Source of the DNA: Pseudofrankia inefficax
GTDB taxonomy: Bacteria; Actinomycetota; Actinomycetes; Frankiales; Frankiaceae
Direction of reading: 5' to 3'
DNA: 64,000 bases
Assembly: GCF_000166135.1 (NCBI RefSeq)
Contig: NC_014666.1
Coordinates: forward strand, 4,340,001-4,404,000
Shown: piece by piece, positions 26,032-34,545 of the stretch
How the letters are laid out: each line of letters starts with the position of its first letter
Position numbering within the stretch: the stretch's first letter is position 1
Notes under the pieces: model-generated
Told to the model about the DNA's origin: nothing
Databases searched by the model: none
What the model saw: the letters and a program-made list of their open reading frames with translations, nothing else
Program-made: the position numbers and the translations under genes

Positions 26032-26892
26032 TCAGCCCAGCAGCGCGGGAGCCAGCCGGCGCCATTCGTCGGTGGGGAAGGAATTGTCGGCGTTGATGAC
26101 CTGCACGCAGACATGGTCCGCGCCCGCGGCCTGGTGCTCGCGGACCCGCCGCGCGATCGCCGCCTCGTCGCCGACGGCGATCGTCGCGTCGACGATGCGG
26201 TCGCTGACCTCGGTGACGTCGTCGTCGGTGAAACCGAGCCGGCGCAGGCTGTTCGAGTAGTTCGGCAGCTGGAGGTAGCCCGCCAGGAACTTCCGCGCGA
26301 TCGCGAGCCCGGCCGCCCGGTCCTCGGTGAGCACGACGGTCTGCTCCGGGGCGAGCAGCGGCCCGGCGCCCAGCGCGGCGCGCGCGGCCGCGGTGTGCTC
26401 GGGCGTGACGAGGTACGGGTGCGCGCCACCGGCCCGGGTCCTGGCCACCTCCAGCATCTTCGGGCCGAGCGCGGCGAGCACCCGGCCGGCCACCGGGACC
26501 GGCGGGACCGCCGCGTCGAGGGCGTCGAGGAAGCCCGCCATCGCCCGTAGCGGCTGCCGGTAGCGGCCCTGCTCCTGCTGGTCGATCAGCGGGGCGTGGC
26601 TCACCCCGATGCCGAGCAGCAGCCGCTCGCCGAACTTCTCGACCAGCGCCGCCCGCCCGACGGCGACATCGGCCGGCTCGTGCATCCACAGGTTCAGGAT
26701 CCCGGTGGCGATCACCGCCCGCCGGGTCGCGCCCAGCAGGTTCTCCAGCGCGTCGAACAGCGGCCCGCCCATGTCCGGTATCCACAGCGCGCGGAAGCCC
26801 AGGTCGTCGAGCTCGGCGGCGGCCGCGGCAGCGGCGCCCGGGTCACCGAACCGCAGCTGCATGCTCCAGATGCCGACGCCGTCCAGCTTCAT
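26032..26892 (-). CDS. LLM-class F420-dependent oxidoreductase (TIGR03620-like)
   Basis: A 286-residue luciferase-like TIM-barrel protein. It opens MKLDGVGIWSMQLRFGDPG and AAELDDLGFRALWIPDMGG, as in the actinomycete F420 subgroup; later blocks are RLLLGIGVSHAPLID, GGAHPYLVTPEHTAAAR and the C-terminal ADHVCVQVI. These enzymes use F420 (or FMN) and act on unidentified substrates. There is no operon partner; the next gene upstream is divergent. Confidence 0.88.
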   Translation of the reverse strand: MKLDGVGIWSMQLRFGDPGAAAAAAAELDDLGFRALWIPDMGGPLFDALENLLGATRRAVIATGILNLWMHEPADVAVGRAALVEKFGERLLLGIGVSHAPLIDQQEQGRYRQPLRAMAGFLDALDAAVPPVPVAGRVLAALGPKMLEVARTRAGGAHPYLVTPEHTAAARAALGAGPLLAPEQTVVLTEDRAAGLAIARKFLAGYLQLPNYSNSLRRLGFTDDDVTEVSDRIVDATIAVGDEAAIARRVREHQAAGADHVCVQVINADNSFPTDEWRRLAPALLG

Positions 26893-27172
26893 GCCGCCAC
26901 GCTCCTCTGCCTGGTCGGTGCCTGGTCCGCTCCGCCGGGTTCGCCCAGGGCGGCCCGCCCGTCACGCTGACCGTATCGAGCGGGTCGCCGGCCCGGCCAC
27001 CGGGACCGGTTTGATGTCATCGGGCGATGACTCGTGATTTGCTGGGAGGTCGACGGGGGTCGGCCGTGGCGCCGCCCGCCGGTGGTGGTGGGGTCAAGGT
27101 GGTGCGCCGCCAGGCGTGACGGTGGGTCAGGAGTGGCCCGGCGCGGTGGTGGCGGCACGGAAGGGGTGGCCG

Positions 27173-28186
27173 GTGAGCGTCCAGGAGCAGGACCCGAGCC
27201 CGCGCGGCGACGGCGGGGGCGAACGGCCGCCGGCGGCCGCGACCAGCTTCACGGCCGGCGGGCTGCGGTTCGCCGCCGACCGCTGGGACCCGCCGGCAGG
27301 CGGGCCCCGCCACGGCCTCGTGCTGCTGCTGCACGGCGGCGGCCAGACCCGGCACTCCTGGCGACGCACGGGCGAACGGCTCGCCGAGCTCGGCTGGTCG
27401 GCCGTCGCCGTCGACGCCCGCGGCCACGGCGACACCGACTGGGACCCGGGCCAGGACTACAGCCACCACGCGATGGCCGACGACCTCGGCGAGATCGTCG
27501 CCCAGCTCGGCGAGCCGCCGGTGCTGGTCGGCGCGTCGATGGGCGGCATCACGGCACTGCTCGCCCAGGCCCGCACGCCGTCGCTGGGCCGGGCCCTCGT
27601 GCTGGTCGACATCACCCCCAGGCTGGAGCCCGCCGGCATCAAGCACATCTTCGAGTTCATGACGTCCGCGCCGGACGGGTTCGCGACCCTCGAGGACGCG
27701 GCGGACGCGATCGCCGCCTACAACCCGAACCGGCCGAAGCCCACCAACCTGTCCGGCCTGAAGAAGAACCTGCGGCTGCGGGACGGCCGCTGGCACTGGC
27801 ACTGGGACCCGGCGTTCATGAAGATCCGCGACGAGGCCCGCCGCGAGCTCGGCGACGAGGCGCTGCCCGACGCGCACCGGCCCGACCTGTTCTCCGGCGC
27901 CGCGGACATGACCGCGCAGGAGTTCGCCGCCGAGGCGGAGAAGACGCTGCAGACCGACGCGCTGCGCGCCGCCGCCCAGGCGATCCGCGTCCCGGCCCTG
28001 CTGGTGCGCGGCAAGCAGTCCGACATCGTCAGCGACGAGGGTGTGACCGAGCTGCTGGAGCTCATCCCGCACGCCGAGTACGTCGACGTCACCGGCGCCG
28101 GCCACATGGTCGCCGGCGACGACAACGACGTCTTCGCCGGCCGCCTCGGCGACTTCCTGACCCGCCTGCCGCCGGTCACGGACTGA
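27173..28186 (+). CDS. alpha/beta hydrolase
   Basis: A 337-residue hydrolase. The GTG at 27173 (VSVQEQDPS) is chosen for its GGAAGGGG ribosome site. The oxyanion region LLLHGGGQTRHSW is followed by the nucleophile elbow VGASMGGITAL (Ser) and a C-terminal acid/His pair (VRGKQSDIVSD and GAGHMVAGDDNDVF). It resembles epoxide-hydrolase/peroxidase-like alpha/beta hydrolases of unknown substrate. It is monocistronic as far as can be seen. Confidence 0.9.
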   Translation: MSVQEQDPSPRGDGGGERPPAAATSFTAGGLRFAADRWDPPAGGPRHGLVLLLHGGGQTRHSWRRTGERLAELGWSAVAVDARGHGDTDWDPGQDYSHHAMADDLGEIVAQLGEPPVLVGASMGGITALLAQARTPSLGRALVLVDITPRLEPAGIKHIFEFMTSAPDGFATLEDAADAIAAYNPNRPKPTNLSGLKKNLRLRDGRWHWHWDPAFMKIRDEARRELGDEALPDAHRPDLFSGAADMTAQEFAAEAEKTLQTDALRAAAQAIRVPALLVRGKQSDIVSDEGVTELLELIPHAEYVDVTGAGHMVAGDDNDVFAGRLGDFLTRLPPVTD

Positions 28187-28220
28187 CCGGCGCAACGTCG
28201 GCAGGGGCGGGAGAGCCGGC

Positions 28221-28379
28221 GTGACGGACGTCGGTCCGTCCGGCCAGCTGGAAGCGGAGACCTTGGAACACCAGCGGTACTGGTTCGACGACGACGCGGT
28301 GCCGGCCGTCGCCGAGGCCACCCGAATCCAGGAGCATGCACGGCCGGGCGAGATTTCCGTACGTGCCCGGACTGAATGA
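28221..28379 (+). CDS. possible 52-residue ORF
   Basis: A short frame from GTG 28221, 35 bp after the hydrolase stop, with GGGAGA upstream. It encodes an acidic, well-mixed sequence (TLEHQRYWFDDDAVPAVAEA) that looks more protein-like than random frames here. No family is recognised. The rest of the 393-bp gap to the ankyrin gene holds nothing I can name. Confidence 0.35.
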   Translation: MTDVGPSGQLEAETLEHQRYWFDDDAVPAVAEATRIQEHARPGEISVRARTE

Positions 28380-28579
28380 CGCTCGCGATGTGCCGAGGAT
28401 TCCGCCAGCCGGAGGCGATTCGCCGCGCCGACGCGCTGTCACGAGCCGCGCTCCGGACTACTCCTGCCGACTTCGAGCCCTGACCCGACGGACCGGGGCG
28501 GTGACCTCGCCCGCGCGCCTGGATCGGTCCCCGTCCTGGCACGGCTGGCCCTGCTGGCCGCGGCTGCGATGATGCGCCC

Positions 28580-29326
28580 ATGACGCAGGAGCCGACGGGC
28601 CGGCTGATTCCCGGGGATGACCCGGCCGCGGTCGACCTGGTGCTCGCGGTGCGCGGCGGCGATGCCGCGACCGTCAGCCGGCTGCTGGCCGACGATCCGG
28701 GTCTGGCCTCCGTTCGGATCGGCGCCCGCGCGGGTACGCGCACCGCGCTGCACGTAGTCACCGACTGGCCAGGATATTTCCCGAGCGGCCCCCACATCGC
28801 ACGCCTGCTGCTGGCCGCGGGCGCCGATCCGAACGCCCGGACGACCGGCCGTGGGCCGGGGGAGACTCCGTTGCACTGGGCGGCCAGCAGCGACGACGTC
28901 GATGTCGCGGTCGCGCTGATCGACGGGGGTGCTGACCTCGATGCGGCGGACGGGTCGATCGGTACCCCTCTGGCCAACGCGGTCGGCTACGGCTGTTGGC
29001 ATGTCGCTCGTCTCGTCGTGGCCCGGGGCGCGCGGGTCGCCGAGCCCTGGCAGGCCGCCGCCCTGGGCATCCTCGACCGGCTCGACGAGCTACTCGGCGA
29101 CCAGCCAGACCCCGACGAGGTGTCGAAGGCGTTCTGGCACGCCTGCTCGGGCGGCCAGCGCCGCGCCGCGGACTACCTGTTGGCGCGCGGGGCCGACCTC
29201 CAGTGGGTGCCCCCATATGCCGAAGGCACGCCGCTGGACGCGGCGGGCGGGCTGGATACCCAGCGGGAGAACGTGGTCACCTGGCTGCGTGAGAAGGGTG
29301 CCCGTCCGGCCTCCTCGGGTGCCTAG
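28580..29326 (+). CDS. ankyrin-repeat protein
   Basis: A 248-residue protein made of ankyrin-type repeats: HIARLLLAAGADPNARTTG, TPLHWAASSDDVDVAVALID with GGADLDAADG, TPLANAVGYGCWHVARLVVA, and a last one with AADYLLARGADLQWVP and GTPLDAAGG. No catalytic domain or signal peptide is visible, so it is probably a cytosolic protein-binding module. It stands alone and is followed by the dispersed repeat copy C. Confidence 0.88.
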   Translation: MTQEPTGRLIPGDDPAAVDLVLAVRGGDAATVSRLLADDPGLASVRIGARAGTRTALHVVTDWPGYFPSGPHIARLLLAAGADPNARTTGRGPGETPLHWAASSDDVDVAVALIDGGADLDAADGSIGTPLANAVGYGCWHVARLVVARGARVAEPWQAAALGILDRLDELLGDQPDPDEVSKAFWHACSGGQRRAADYLLARGADLQWVPPYAEGTPLDAAGGLDTQRENVVTWLREKGARPASSGA

Positions 29327-29364
29327 TTCCGCATCCCGCGACGTCGGCTTTGCCTGGCGGCGAC

Positions 29365-29442
29365 TTGATCGTCGTTTTGGCCCGCTGGTGGTCGTGAATC
29401 GGGCCTGGTCGCAGCCATTTCAGGGCCCAACTCGCGATCATT
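29365..29442. repeat. dispersed inverted-repeat element, copy C
   Basis: From TTGATCGTCGTTTTGGCCC to AGGGCCCAACTCGCGATCA with the shared centre GGTGGTCGTGAATCGGGCC. It lies between the ankyrin gene and phnF. Confidence 0.75.
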
Positions 29443-29532
29443 GCCTGGGGTCCGGCACGAGCCGACCTTGACGGGCCCGGCACCGGCGTCGCGGCCGGTC
29501 CGCGGGCCCCGGCGGTGGGCTGACGGGAGCCG

Positions 29533-30288
29533 TTACGCCGGGCCGTCCAGTTCCAGGTCGGCGTGGCCGATGTCCAGCTCGACGCGGGCGGCGACGAACC
29601 GGGTGATGCCGAGCTGCAACGGGGTGCCGTCCATCAGCGTGTCCAGGGACCTGGTGACGAGCACGACCGAACCGGCCGCCAGCTCGAGGTCGGCCGCCTC
29701 GGCCGCCGTGGCGTGCCGCGCGCTGACCGTGGTCGCGGCCCGGACGTAGTCGTCGACGCCGACGGCCCGCAGCGCCGCGGTGATCGACCCGTCGAGGCCG
29801 AAGCGCTCCGCGAGCCCGGGCACCCGGTCGGCCGCGAACCAGTGGGTGCCGCGTGAGGTCGGCAGACCGTCGATCGACGACGCGGTCTCCAGCCGCAGGG
29901 CGGCGCCGTCGCCGAGGGCGAGCCGCTCGGCGACCTCGGCCGGGGGTGCCGGTTCGACCACGGACGCGAGCAGCCGGCGCCCGGCGCCGCCACGGCTGCC
30001 GAGGCTGTCGCTGAAGCGGGTGCGCGCGCCGATCCGGTGGACCAGCACCGTGTGCTCGGCGACGAAGGTCCCGCTGCCGCGGCGGGCGACGACCAGGTGC
30101 TCGGCGGCGAGCGCGGCCATGGCCTGGCGCACGGTGTTGCGGTGCACGCCGAACCGCTCGGCGAGCTCGCCCTCGGCCGGCAGCTTCGCCCCCGGTGCCC
30201 GGGTGCCGCCGACGATCTCCCGGCGCAGCTCCTCGGCGATCAGGCGCCAGGCGGCGTAACCGCTGGGGGACCTGCTCTGCGTCGTCAT
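29533..30288 (-). CDS. phnF: GntR-family (HutC/PhnF-type) regulator
   Basis: A 251-residue regulator; the ATG at 30288 (MTTQSRSPSG) is used. The winged helix-turn-helix is at about residues 10-80 (IAEELRREIVGGTRAPGAKL, ELAERFGVHRNTVRQAM, VARRGSGTFVAEH). The C-terminal UTRA domain has the usual RFS..L, LRLETASSIDGLP and a terminal ITRFVAARVEL. Divergence from phnGHIJKLMN and the perfect inverted repeat at 30403-30428 identify it as PhnF, a repressor of C-P lyase genes in mycobacteria and other bacteria. Confidence 0.92.
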   Translation of the reverse strand: MTTQSRSPSGYAAWRLIAEELRREIVGGTRAPGAKLPAEGELAERFGVHRNTVRQAMAALAAEHLVVARRGSGTFVAEHTVLVHRIGARTRFSDSLGSRGGAGRRLLASVVEPAPPAEVAERLALGDGAALRLETASSIDGLPTSRGTHWFAADRVPGLAERFGLDGSITAALRAVGVDDYVRAATTVSARHATAAEAADLELAAGSVVLVTRSLDTLMDGTPLQLGITRFVAARVELDIGHADLELDGPA

Positions 30289-30402
30289 GACGTCCGGAAC
30301 TCTACCCACCTCCACGGGCCGCGTTTCCCGGCCGTTCACCCGCTGTCGTACAGATCGCTGCTTGTCCGACGTGGCGCGAATGCCCGGTTGTGCGGTAGCG
30401 TC

Positions 30403-30428
30403 AAGTTGTCCAGATAATTGGACAACTT
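30403..30428. promoter_or_regulatory. candidate PhnF operator
   Basis: AAGTTGTCCA-GATAAT-TGGACAACTT: 10-bp perfect arms with a 6-bp centre. The centre GATAAT could be the -10 element of the phnG promoter, with TTGTGC about 19 bp upstream as a weak -35; binding would then block polymerase. Confidence 0.8.
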
Positions 30429-30479
30429 ACGACGACAACCTGGCGGACCACCAGTCGGACAAGGGTGACGGAGGATGCG

Positions 30480-30992
30480 GTGACGTCACAGACGCTCGCG
30501 GCCGACAGCACGGAGAGCGGCGAGAGCGCGGACACGGCCGTCGAGGCCCGGCGGCGATGGATGCGGACGCTCGCGATGGCCAGCCCGGCCGCCCTGGCCG
30601 CGGCCTGGCTCGGCTGGGAGCCCAAGCCGGCCGTGCAGGCGGTCCGCGGCCCTGAGGCGGGCCTCGTCATGGTGCGGGCGCGGATCGACGGCGGCGGGGC
30701 CCGGTTCAACCTGGGGGAGGCGACCGTCACCCGCGCCACCGTGCGCCTGCACGGCGAGCCGCTGGCCGCCGACGCCGTCGGCACCTGCTACGCGCTCGGC
30801 ATCGACCTGGAGCACGCCCGGCTCGCGGCCGTCTTCGACGGCCTGCTGACCGACGCCGGCCAGCGCGAGCGGGTGCTCGCCGAGGTCATCGCCCCGCTCG
30901 AGGCGGCCCAGGCCGAGCGGGACGAGACCCGCCAGGCCGAGGCCCGCAGCACGCTCGTGGACTTCTTCTCAGTCGCCAGGGAGCACGCGTGA
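30480..30992 (+). CDS. phnG: C-P lyase subunit PhnG
   Basis: A 170-residue subunit of the C-P lyase core complex (PhnG2H2I2J2). The GTG at 30480 follows GGAGG at good spacing; an in-frame GTG at 30465 is less well placed. Conserved features are RRRWMRTLAMASP, the LMVRARIDGGGARFNLGEAT-type segment with the family's FNLGE, and GTCYALGIDLEHARLAAVFD. It binds methylphosphonate-type substrates together with PhnH and PhnI during nucleotide displacement. It is the first gene of the operon and overlaps phnH by 4 bp. Confidence 0.95.
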   Translation: MTSQTLAADSTESGESADTAVEARRRWMRTLAMASPAALAAAWLGWEPKPAVQAVRGPEAGLVMVRARIDGGGARFNLGEATVTRATVRLHGEPLAADAVGTCYALGIDLEHARLAAVFDGLLTDAGQRERVLAEVIAPLEAAQAERDETRQAEARSTLVDFFSVAREHA

Positions 30993-31645
30993 GCCCCGCC
31001 GCGGGAACCGCTCCCGCCATCCCGGCCCCCGGCTTCGCCGACCCCGCGCGGGACGCGCAGCGTGCGTTCCGCGCCGTGCTCGACGCGCTCGCCCACCCCA
31101 CCCGGTCCTATCCGCTGGCCGGGCCGGCCGAGCCGCCCGCCGCGCTGGGCCGAGGGCTCGCGGCCGTCGCGCTCACCCTGCTCGACGAGGACTGCGCCGT
31201 CTGGCTCGGCGGCGCGCTCGGGCGCGACCCCGAGACGGCCGCCTGGCTCAGCTTCCACACCGGCACCCGACGCGCCGAGGACCCGGCCGCGGCCGGCTTC
31301 GTCCTGACCGGCCCGGACGCGCTGCCGCCGCTGGCCTCGCTCGCGCTCGGCACGGACGAGGCGCCGCACCTGTCCGCGACGGTCGTCCTCGACGTCCGCG
31401 CCGCCAGGGGACCGGCCCGCTTCCAGGCCCGCGGGCCCGGCATCGACGGGGCCGCGACGCTCGCGGCCCCGTGGGCGCCGGCCGGCTTCGCCGACGCGTG
31501 GCGCCAGAACACCGGGCTCTTCCCGCGGGGGGTCGACCTGCTGCTGGTCGGCGCCGACACGGTCACCGCCCTGCCCCGCACCACCCACCTGACCGCGGCC
31601 GACACCAGCTCCGTCACCGACTCCGACTCCGACGAGGAGGCCTGA
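30989..31645 (+). CDS. phnH: C-P lyase subunit PhnH
   Basis: A 218-residue subunit related to a PLP-transferase fold without PLP. It begins with a proline-rich leader, then FADPARDAQRAFRAVLDALA with AHPTR, as in other PhnH proteins, and ends with FPRGVDLLLVGADTVTALPR, the characteristic C-terminal block. The acidic tail (SVTDSDSDEEA) is extra. The GTG start overlaps the phnG stop; phnI begins 4 bp after its stop. Confidence 0.95.
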   Translation: MSPAAGTAPAIPAPGFADPARDAQRAFRAVLDALAHPTRSYPLAGPAEPPAALGRGLAAVALTLLDEDCAVWLGGALGRDPETAAWLSFHTGTRRAEDPAAAGFVLTGPDALPPLASLALGTDEAPHLSATVVLDVRAARGPARFQARGPGIDGAATLAAPWAPAGFADAWRQNTGLFPRGVDLLLVGADTVTALPRTTHLTAADTSSVTDSDSDEEA

Positions 31646-31649
31646 ACCG

Positions 31650-32786
31650 ATGTACGTCGCGGTCAAGGGCGGGGAACGCGCCATCGCCAACGCCCACGCC
31701 CTGCTGGCCAAGCAGGGACGCGGGGACCCGGGGCTGCCACCGATCGAGCCGTCGGCCGTCGCCGGCCAGCTCGGGGTGCTGGTGTCGCGCGTGATGGCCG
31801 AGGGGTCGCTGTACGACCCGGAGCTGGCCGCGCGGGCCATCCTGCAGGCCCAGGGGGACGTGCTGGAGGCCGTCACGCTGGTGCGCTCCTACCGCACGAC
31901 CCTGCCCCGGTTCGGCTACACGCTGCCGGTGGACACGGCCGCGCTGCCCCCGCAGCGCCGCGTCTCGGCGACGTTCAAGGACCTGCCCGGCGGCCAGCAG
32001 CTCGGCGCCACCTTCGACTACACCCACCGCCTGTTCACCGACCGCCCCACCGCCGGCCCGCGGGCCGGCGCGGCGGCCGGGCCGGCGCCGGCCATGCCAC
32101 GGGTCACCGACCTGCTCGGCGCGAGCGCCCTGGTCGAGCCCGACCGGGCCCCCGGCGCCGGCGACCCGGAGCCGGCCGACCTCACCCGGGAGCCCAGCGT
32201 CTTCCCGCTGAGCCGGGCCGAGCGGCTGCAGGCGCTCGCCCGCGCCGACGAGGGTTTCCTGCTCGGCCTCGGCTACTCGACCCAGCGGGGCTTCGGGAGC
32301 ACGCACCCGTTCGCCGGGGAGATCCGCGTCGGCGAGGTCGAGGTCGAGCTGGACGCGCCCGAGCTCGGCTTCGCCGTGCCGCTCGGCCGGGTCGAGGTCA
32401 CCGAATGCCAGATGATCAATCAGTTCCAGGGCAACGGCGACACCCCCGCCCAGTTCACCCGCGGCTACGGCCTGGCCTTCGGCCGCGGCGAGCGCAAGGC
32501 GATGGCGATGTCGCTGGTCGACCGGGCGCTGCGCGCCGGCGAGTTCGGCGAGCGCGTCGTCGCCCCGGCACAGGACGAGGAGTTCGTCATCAGCCACAGC
32601 GACAACGTCCAGGCCACCGGCTTCGTGGAACACCTGAAGCTGCCGCACTACGTCGACTTCCAGGCCGAGCTCGGCCTCGTCCGCCGGCTCCAGGCCGAGT
32701 TCCACGCCCGCGCCGCCGCCGAGGCGGCCACCCCGGACCCGGCGGGCGCGGACGAGATCCGCGCTCTCGCGGAGGCGGGCACATGA
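31650..32786 (+). CDS. phnI: C-P lyase subunit PhnI
   Basis: A 378-residue protein. MYVAVKGGERAIANAHALL, SRVMAEGSLYDPELAARAI, SYRTTLPRFGYTLPVDTA and DEEFVISHSDNVQATGFVEH are diagnostic PhnI blocks. PhnI, with G, H and L, catalyses transfer of the phosphonate to the ribose of ATP with release of adenine. The length matches the family. It overlaps phnJ by 4 bp (ATGA), which gives translational coupling. Confidence 0.96.
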   Translation: MYVAVKGGERAIANAHALLAKQGRGDPGLPPIEPSAVAGQLGVLVSRVMAEGSLYDPELAARAILQAQGDVLEAVTLVRSYRTTLPRFGYTLPVDTAALPPQRRVSATFKDLPGGQQLGATFDYTHRLFTDRPTAGPRAGAAAGPAPAMPRVTDLLGASALVEPDRAPGAGDPEPADLTREPSVFPLSRAERLQALARADEGFLLGLGYSTQRGFGSTHPFAGEIRVGEVEVELDAPELGFAVPLGRVEVTECQMINQFQGNGDTPAQFTRGYGLAFGRGERKAMAMSLVDRALRAGEFGERVVAPAQDEEFVISHSDNVQATGFVEHLKLPHYVDFQAELGLVRRLQAEFHARAAAEAATPDPAGADEIRALAEAGT

Positions 32787-33739
32787 GCCCGACCCCGCTC
32801 GCCGACCCCGCCACCGCCACCGATCCCGGGCGGACACCAGGCCTCGTCGGCTACAACGTCGGCTACCTCGACGAGCAGACGAAGCGGATGATCCGCCGGG
32901 CGCTGCTGAAGGCCGTCGCGGTCCCGGGCTTCCAGGTGCCGTTCGCGTCCCGCGAGGTGCCGATGCCGCGCGGCTGGGGCACCGGCGGCGTGCAGGTCAC
33001 CGCCGCGATCCTCGGCCAGGACGACGTGCTGAAGGTCATCGACCAGGGCGCCGACGACACCACCAACGCCGTGTCGATCCGCTCGTTCTTCGCCGACGTC
33101 GCCGGGGTGCGCACCACGACCCGGACCCTCGACGCGACCGTCATCCAGACCCGCCACCGCATCCCCGAGACGCCGCTGGCCGACGGCCAGACGATCGTCT
33201 ACCAGGTGCCGGGGCCGGAGCCGCTGCGGTTCCTGGAGCCACGCGAGACCGAGACCCGCCGCCTGCACGCGCTGGCGGACTACGGCCTCATGTACGTGAA
33301 GCTCTACGAGGACATCGCCCGGCACGGCCACGTGACGACCACCTACGACTACCCCGTCCTGGTCGCGGGCCGCTACCTCATGGCGCCGTCGCCGATCCCG
33401 AGCTTCGACAACCCGAAGCTGCACCGCAACCCGGCGCTGCAGCTGTTCGGCGCCGGGCGTGAGAAGCGCATCTACGCGGTGCCCCCGTACACCGACGTCG
33501 AGAGCCTGGGCTTCGAGGACCACCCGTTCGAGCCGCAGCGCTTCGACGCGCCCTGCGCGATCTGCGGCTCCACCGGCGTCTACCTCGACGAGGTCATCAC
33601 CGACGACGCCGGTGGGTCGATGTTCGTCTGCTCCGACACCGACCACTGCGAGCAGATGGCCGCCGCCGATGCCGCGGCCGCTCCTGCCGCCGATGCCGCG
33701 GCCGCTCCTGCCGCCGAGGACACGGAGGTGACCGCGTGA
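32783..33739 (+). CDS. phnJ: C-P lyase radical SAM subunit PhnJ
   Basis: A 318-residue subunit that cleaves the C-P bond of 5-phosphoribosyl-1-phosphonate with a [4Fe-4S] cluster, SAM and a glycyl/thiyl radical. All four conserved cysteines are present with the family spacing: C258-x-x-C261 (PCAICGSTGVYLDE), C283 (MFVCSDTD) and C289. The core is very close to the E. coli protein (YLDEQTKRMIRRALLKAVAV, WGTGGVQVTAAILG, FGAGREKRIYAVPP). The last 27 residues are an extra alanine-rich tail encoded by a perfect 24-bp tandem duplication. It overlaps both phnI and phnK by 4 bp. Confidence 0.97.
   Translation: MSPTPLADPATATDPGRTPGLVGYNVGYLDEQTKRMIRRALLKAVAVPGFQVPFASREVPMPRGWGTGGVQVTAAILGQDDVLKVIDQGADDTTNAVSIRSFFADVAGVRTTTRTLDATVIQTRHRIPETPLADGQTIVYQVPGPEPLRFLEPRETETRRLHALADYGLMYVKLYEDIARHGHVTTTYDYPVLVAGRYLMAPSPIPSFDNPKLHRNPALQLFGAGREKRIYAVPPYTDVESLGFEDHPFEPQRFDAPCAICGSTGVYLDEVITDDAGGSMFVCSDTDHCEQMAAADAAAAPAADAAAAPAAEDTEVTA
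33665..33712 (+). repeat. 24-bp perfect tandem duplication in phnJ tail
   Basis: Two identical 24-bp units (33665-33688 and 33689-33712), each encoding ADAAAAPA. They are in frame and extend the PhnJ C-terminus beyond the family end. Confidence 0.9.
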
Positions 33740-34536
33740 CCGTCCGGGACCTCAGCCCGGCCAGCGCGCAGCCGCTGCTGGAGGTCCGCGGCGCGGGCCA
33801 CCGCTACGGCGACCGTTGGGGCTGCCGCGACGTCGACCTCGACCTGTGGCCCGGCGAGGTGGTCGCCGTCGTCGGCGAGTCGGGCTCGGGCAAGTCGACG
33901 CTGCTCGGCACGCTCGCCCAGCGGCTGCCGCTGACCGAGGGCACCGTGCGCTACCGGACGGCCGACGACGCGGTGGTGGACCTGGCCGAGATCGGCGAGC
34001 GCGCGGTGCGGGACCTCTGGCGCTCCGAGTGGGGCTTCGTCCACCAGAACCCCGCCGACGGTCTGCGGATGCATGTGAGCGCGGGCGGCAACGTCGGCGA
34101 GCCGCTGATGGCGACGGGCTGGCGCCACTACGGCCGCATCCGCGCCGCCGCCGGCGAGTGGCTGCGGCGGGTGGAGATCCCCGACGACCGGATCGACGAC
34201 GCCCCGGTCACGTTCTCCGGCGGCATGCGCCAGCGGCTGCAGATCGCCCGCAACCTCGTGGTCTCGCCGCGCCTGGTGTATATGGACGAGCCCACCAGCG
34301 GCCTGGACGTGTCGGTGCAGGCCCGGCTGCTCGACCTGATCCGCTCGCTGGTGACCGAGCTCGGCCTGGCCGTGATCATCGTGACGCACGACCTCGCCGT
34401 CGCCCGGCTCATCTCGCACCGGACCCTCGTGATGAAGGACGGCCGCGTGATCGAGTCCGGCCTCACCGACCGGGTGCTCGACGACCCGCAGGCCGCCTAC
34501 ACCCAGCTCCTCGTCTCCTCGATCCTGCAGGGGTGA
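33736..34536 (+). CDS. phnK: C-P lyase ATPase PhnK
   Basis: A 266-residue ABC-type ATPase. Walker A is GESGSGKST (about residues 50-58), the signature is SGGMRQRLQIARNL, Walker B is VYMDEPTSGLD and the switch His is in IVTHDLAVARL. PhnK binds the C-P lyase core and is required for phosphonate use; it is related to dipeptide-transporter ATPases but has no permease partner. The GTG start overlaps the phnJ stop. phnL starts 9 bp downstream. Confidence 0.96.
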   Translation: MTVRDLSPASAQPLLEVRGAGHRYGDRWGCRDVDLDLWPGEVVAVVGESGSGKSTLLGTLAQRLPLTEGTVRYRTADDAVVDLAEIGERAVRDLWRSEWGFVHQNPADGLRMHVSAGGNVGEPLMATGWRHYGRIRAAAGEWLRRVEIPDDRIDDAPVTFSGGMRQRLQIARNLVVSPRLVYMDEPTSGLDVSVQARLLDLIRSLVTELGLAVIIVTHDLAVARLISHRTLVMKDGRVIESGLTDRVLDDPQAAYTQLLVSSILQG

Positions 34537-34545
34537 TCAGCGCCC

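Noticed and set aside
29365-29442. Dispersed repeat copies as rho-independent terminators
   Set aside because: The arms are too far apart and followed by no T-tract. Copy D stands after a separate, better terminator, and copies also lie in promoter regions.
33665-33712. Two tandem 24-bp units as a CRISPR or VNTR array
   Set aside because: Only two adjacent units, in frame within phnJ, with no spacers.
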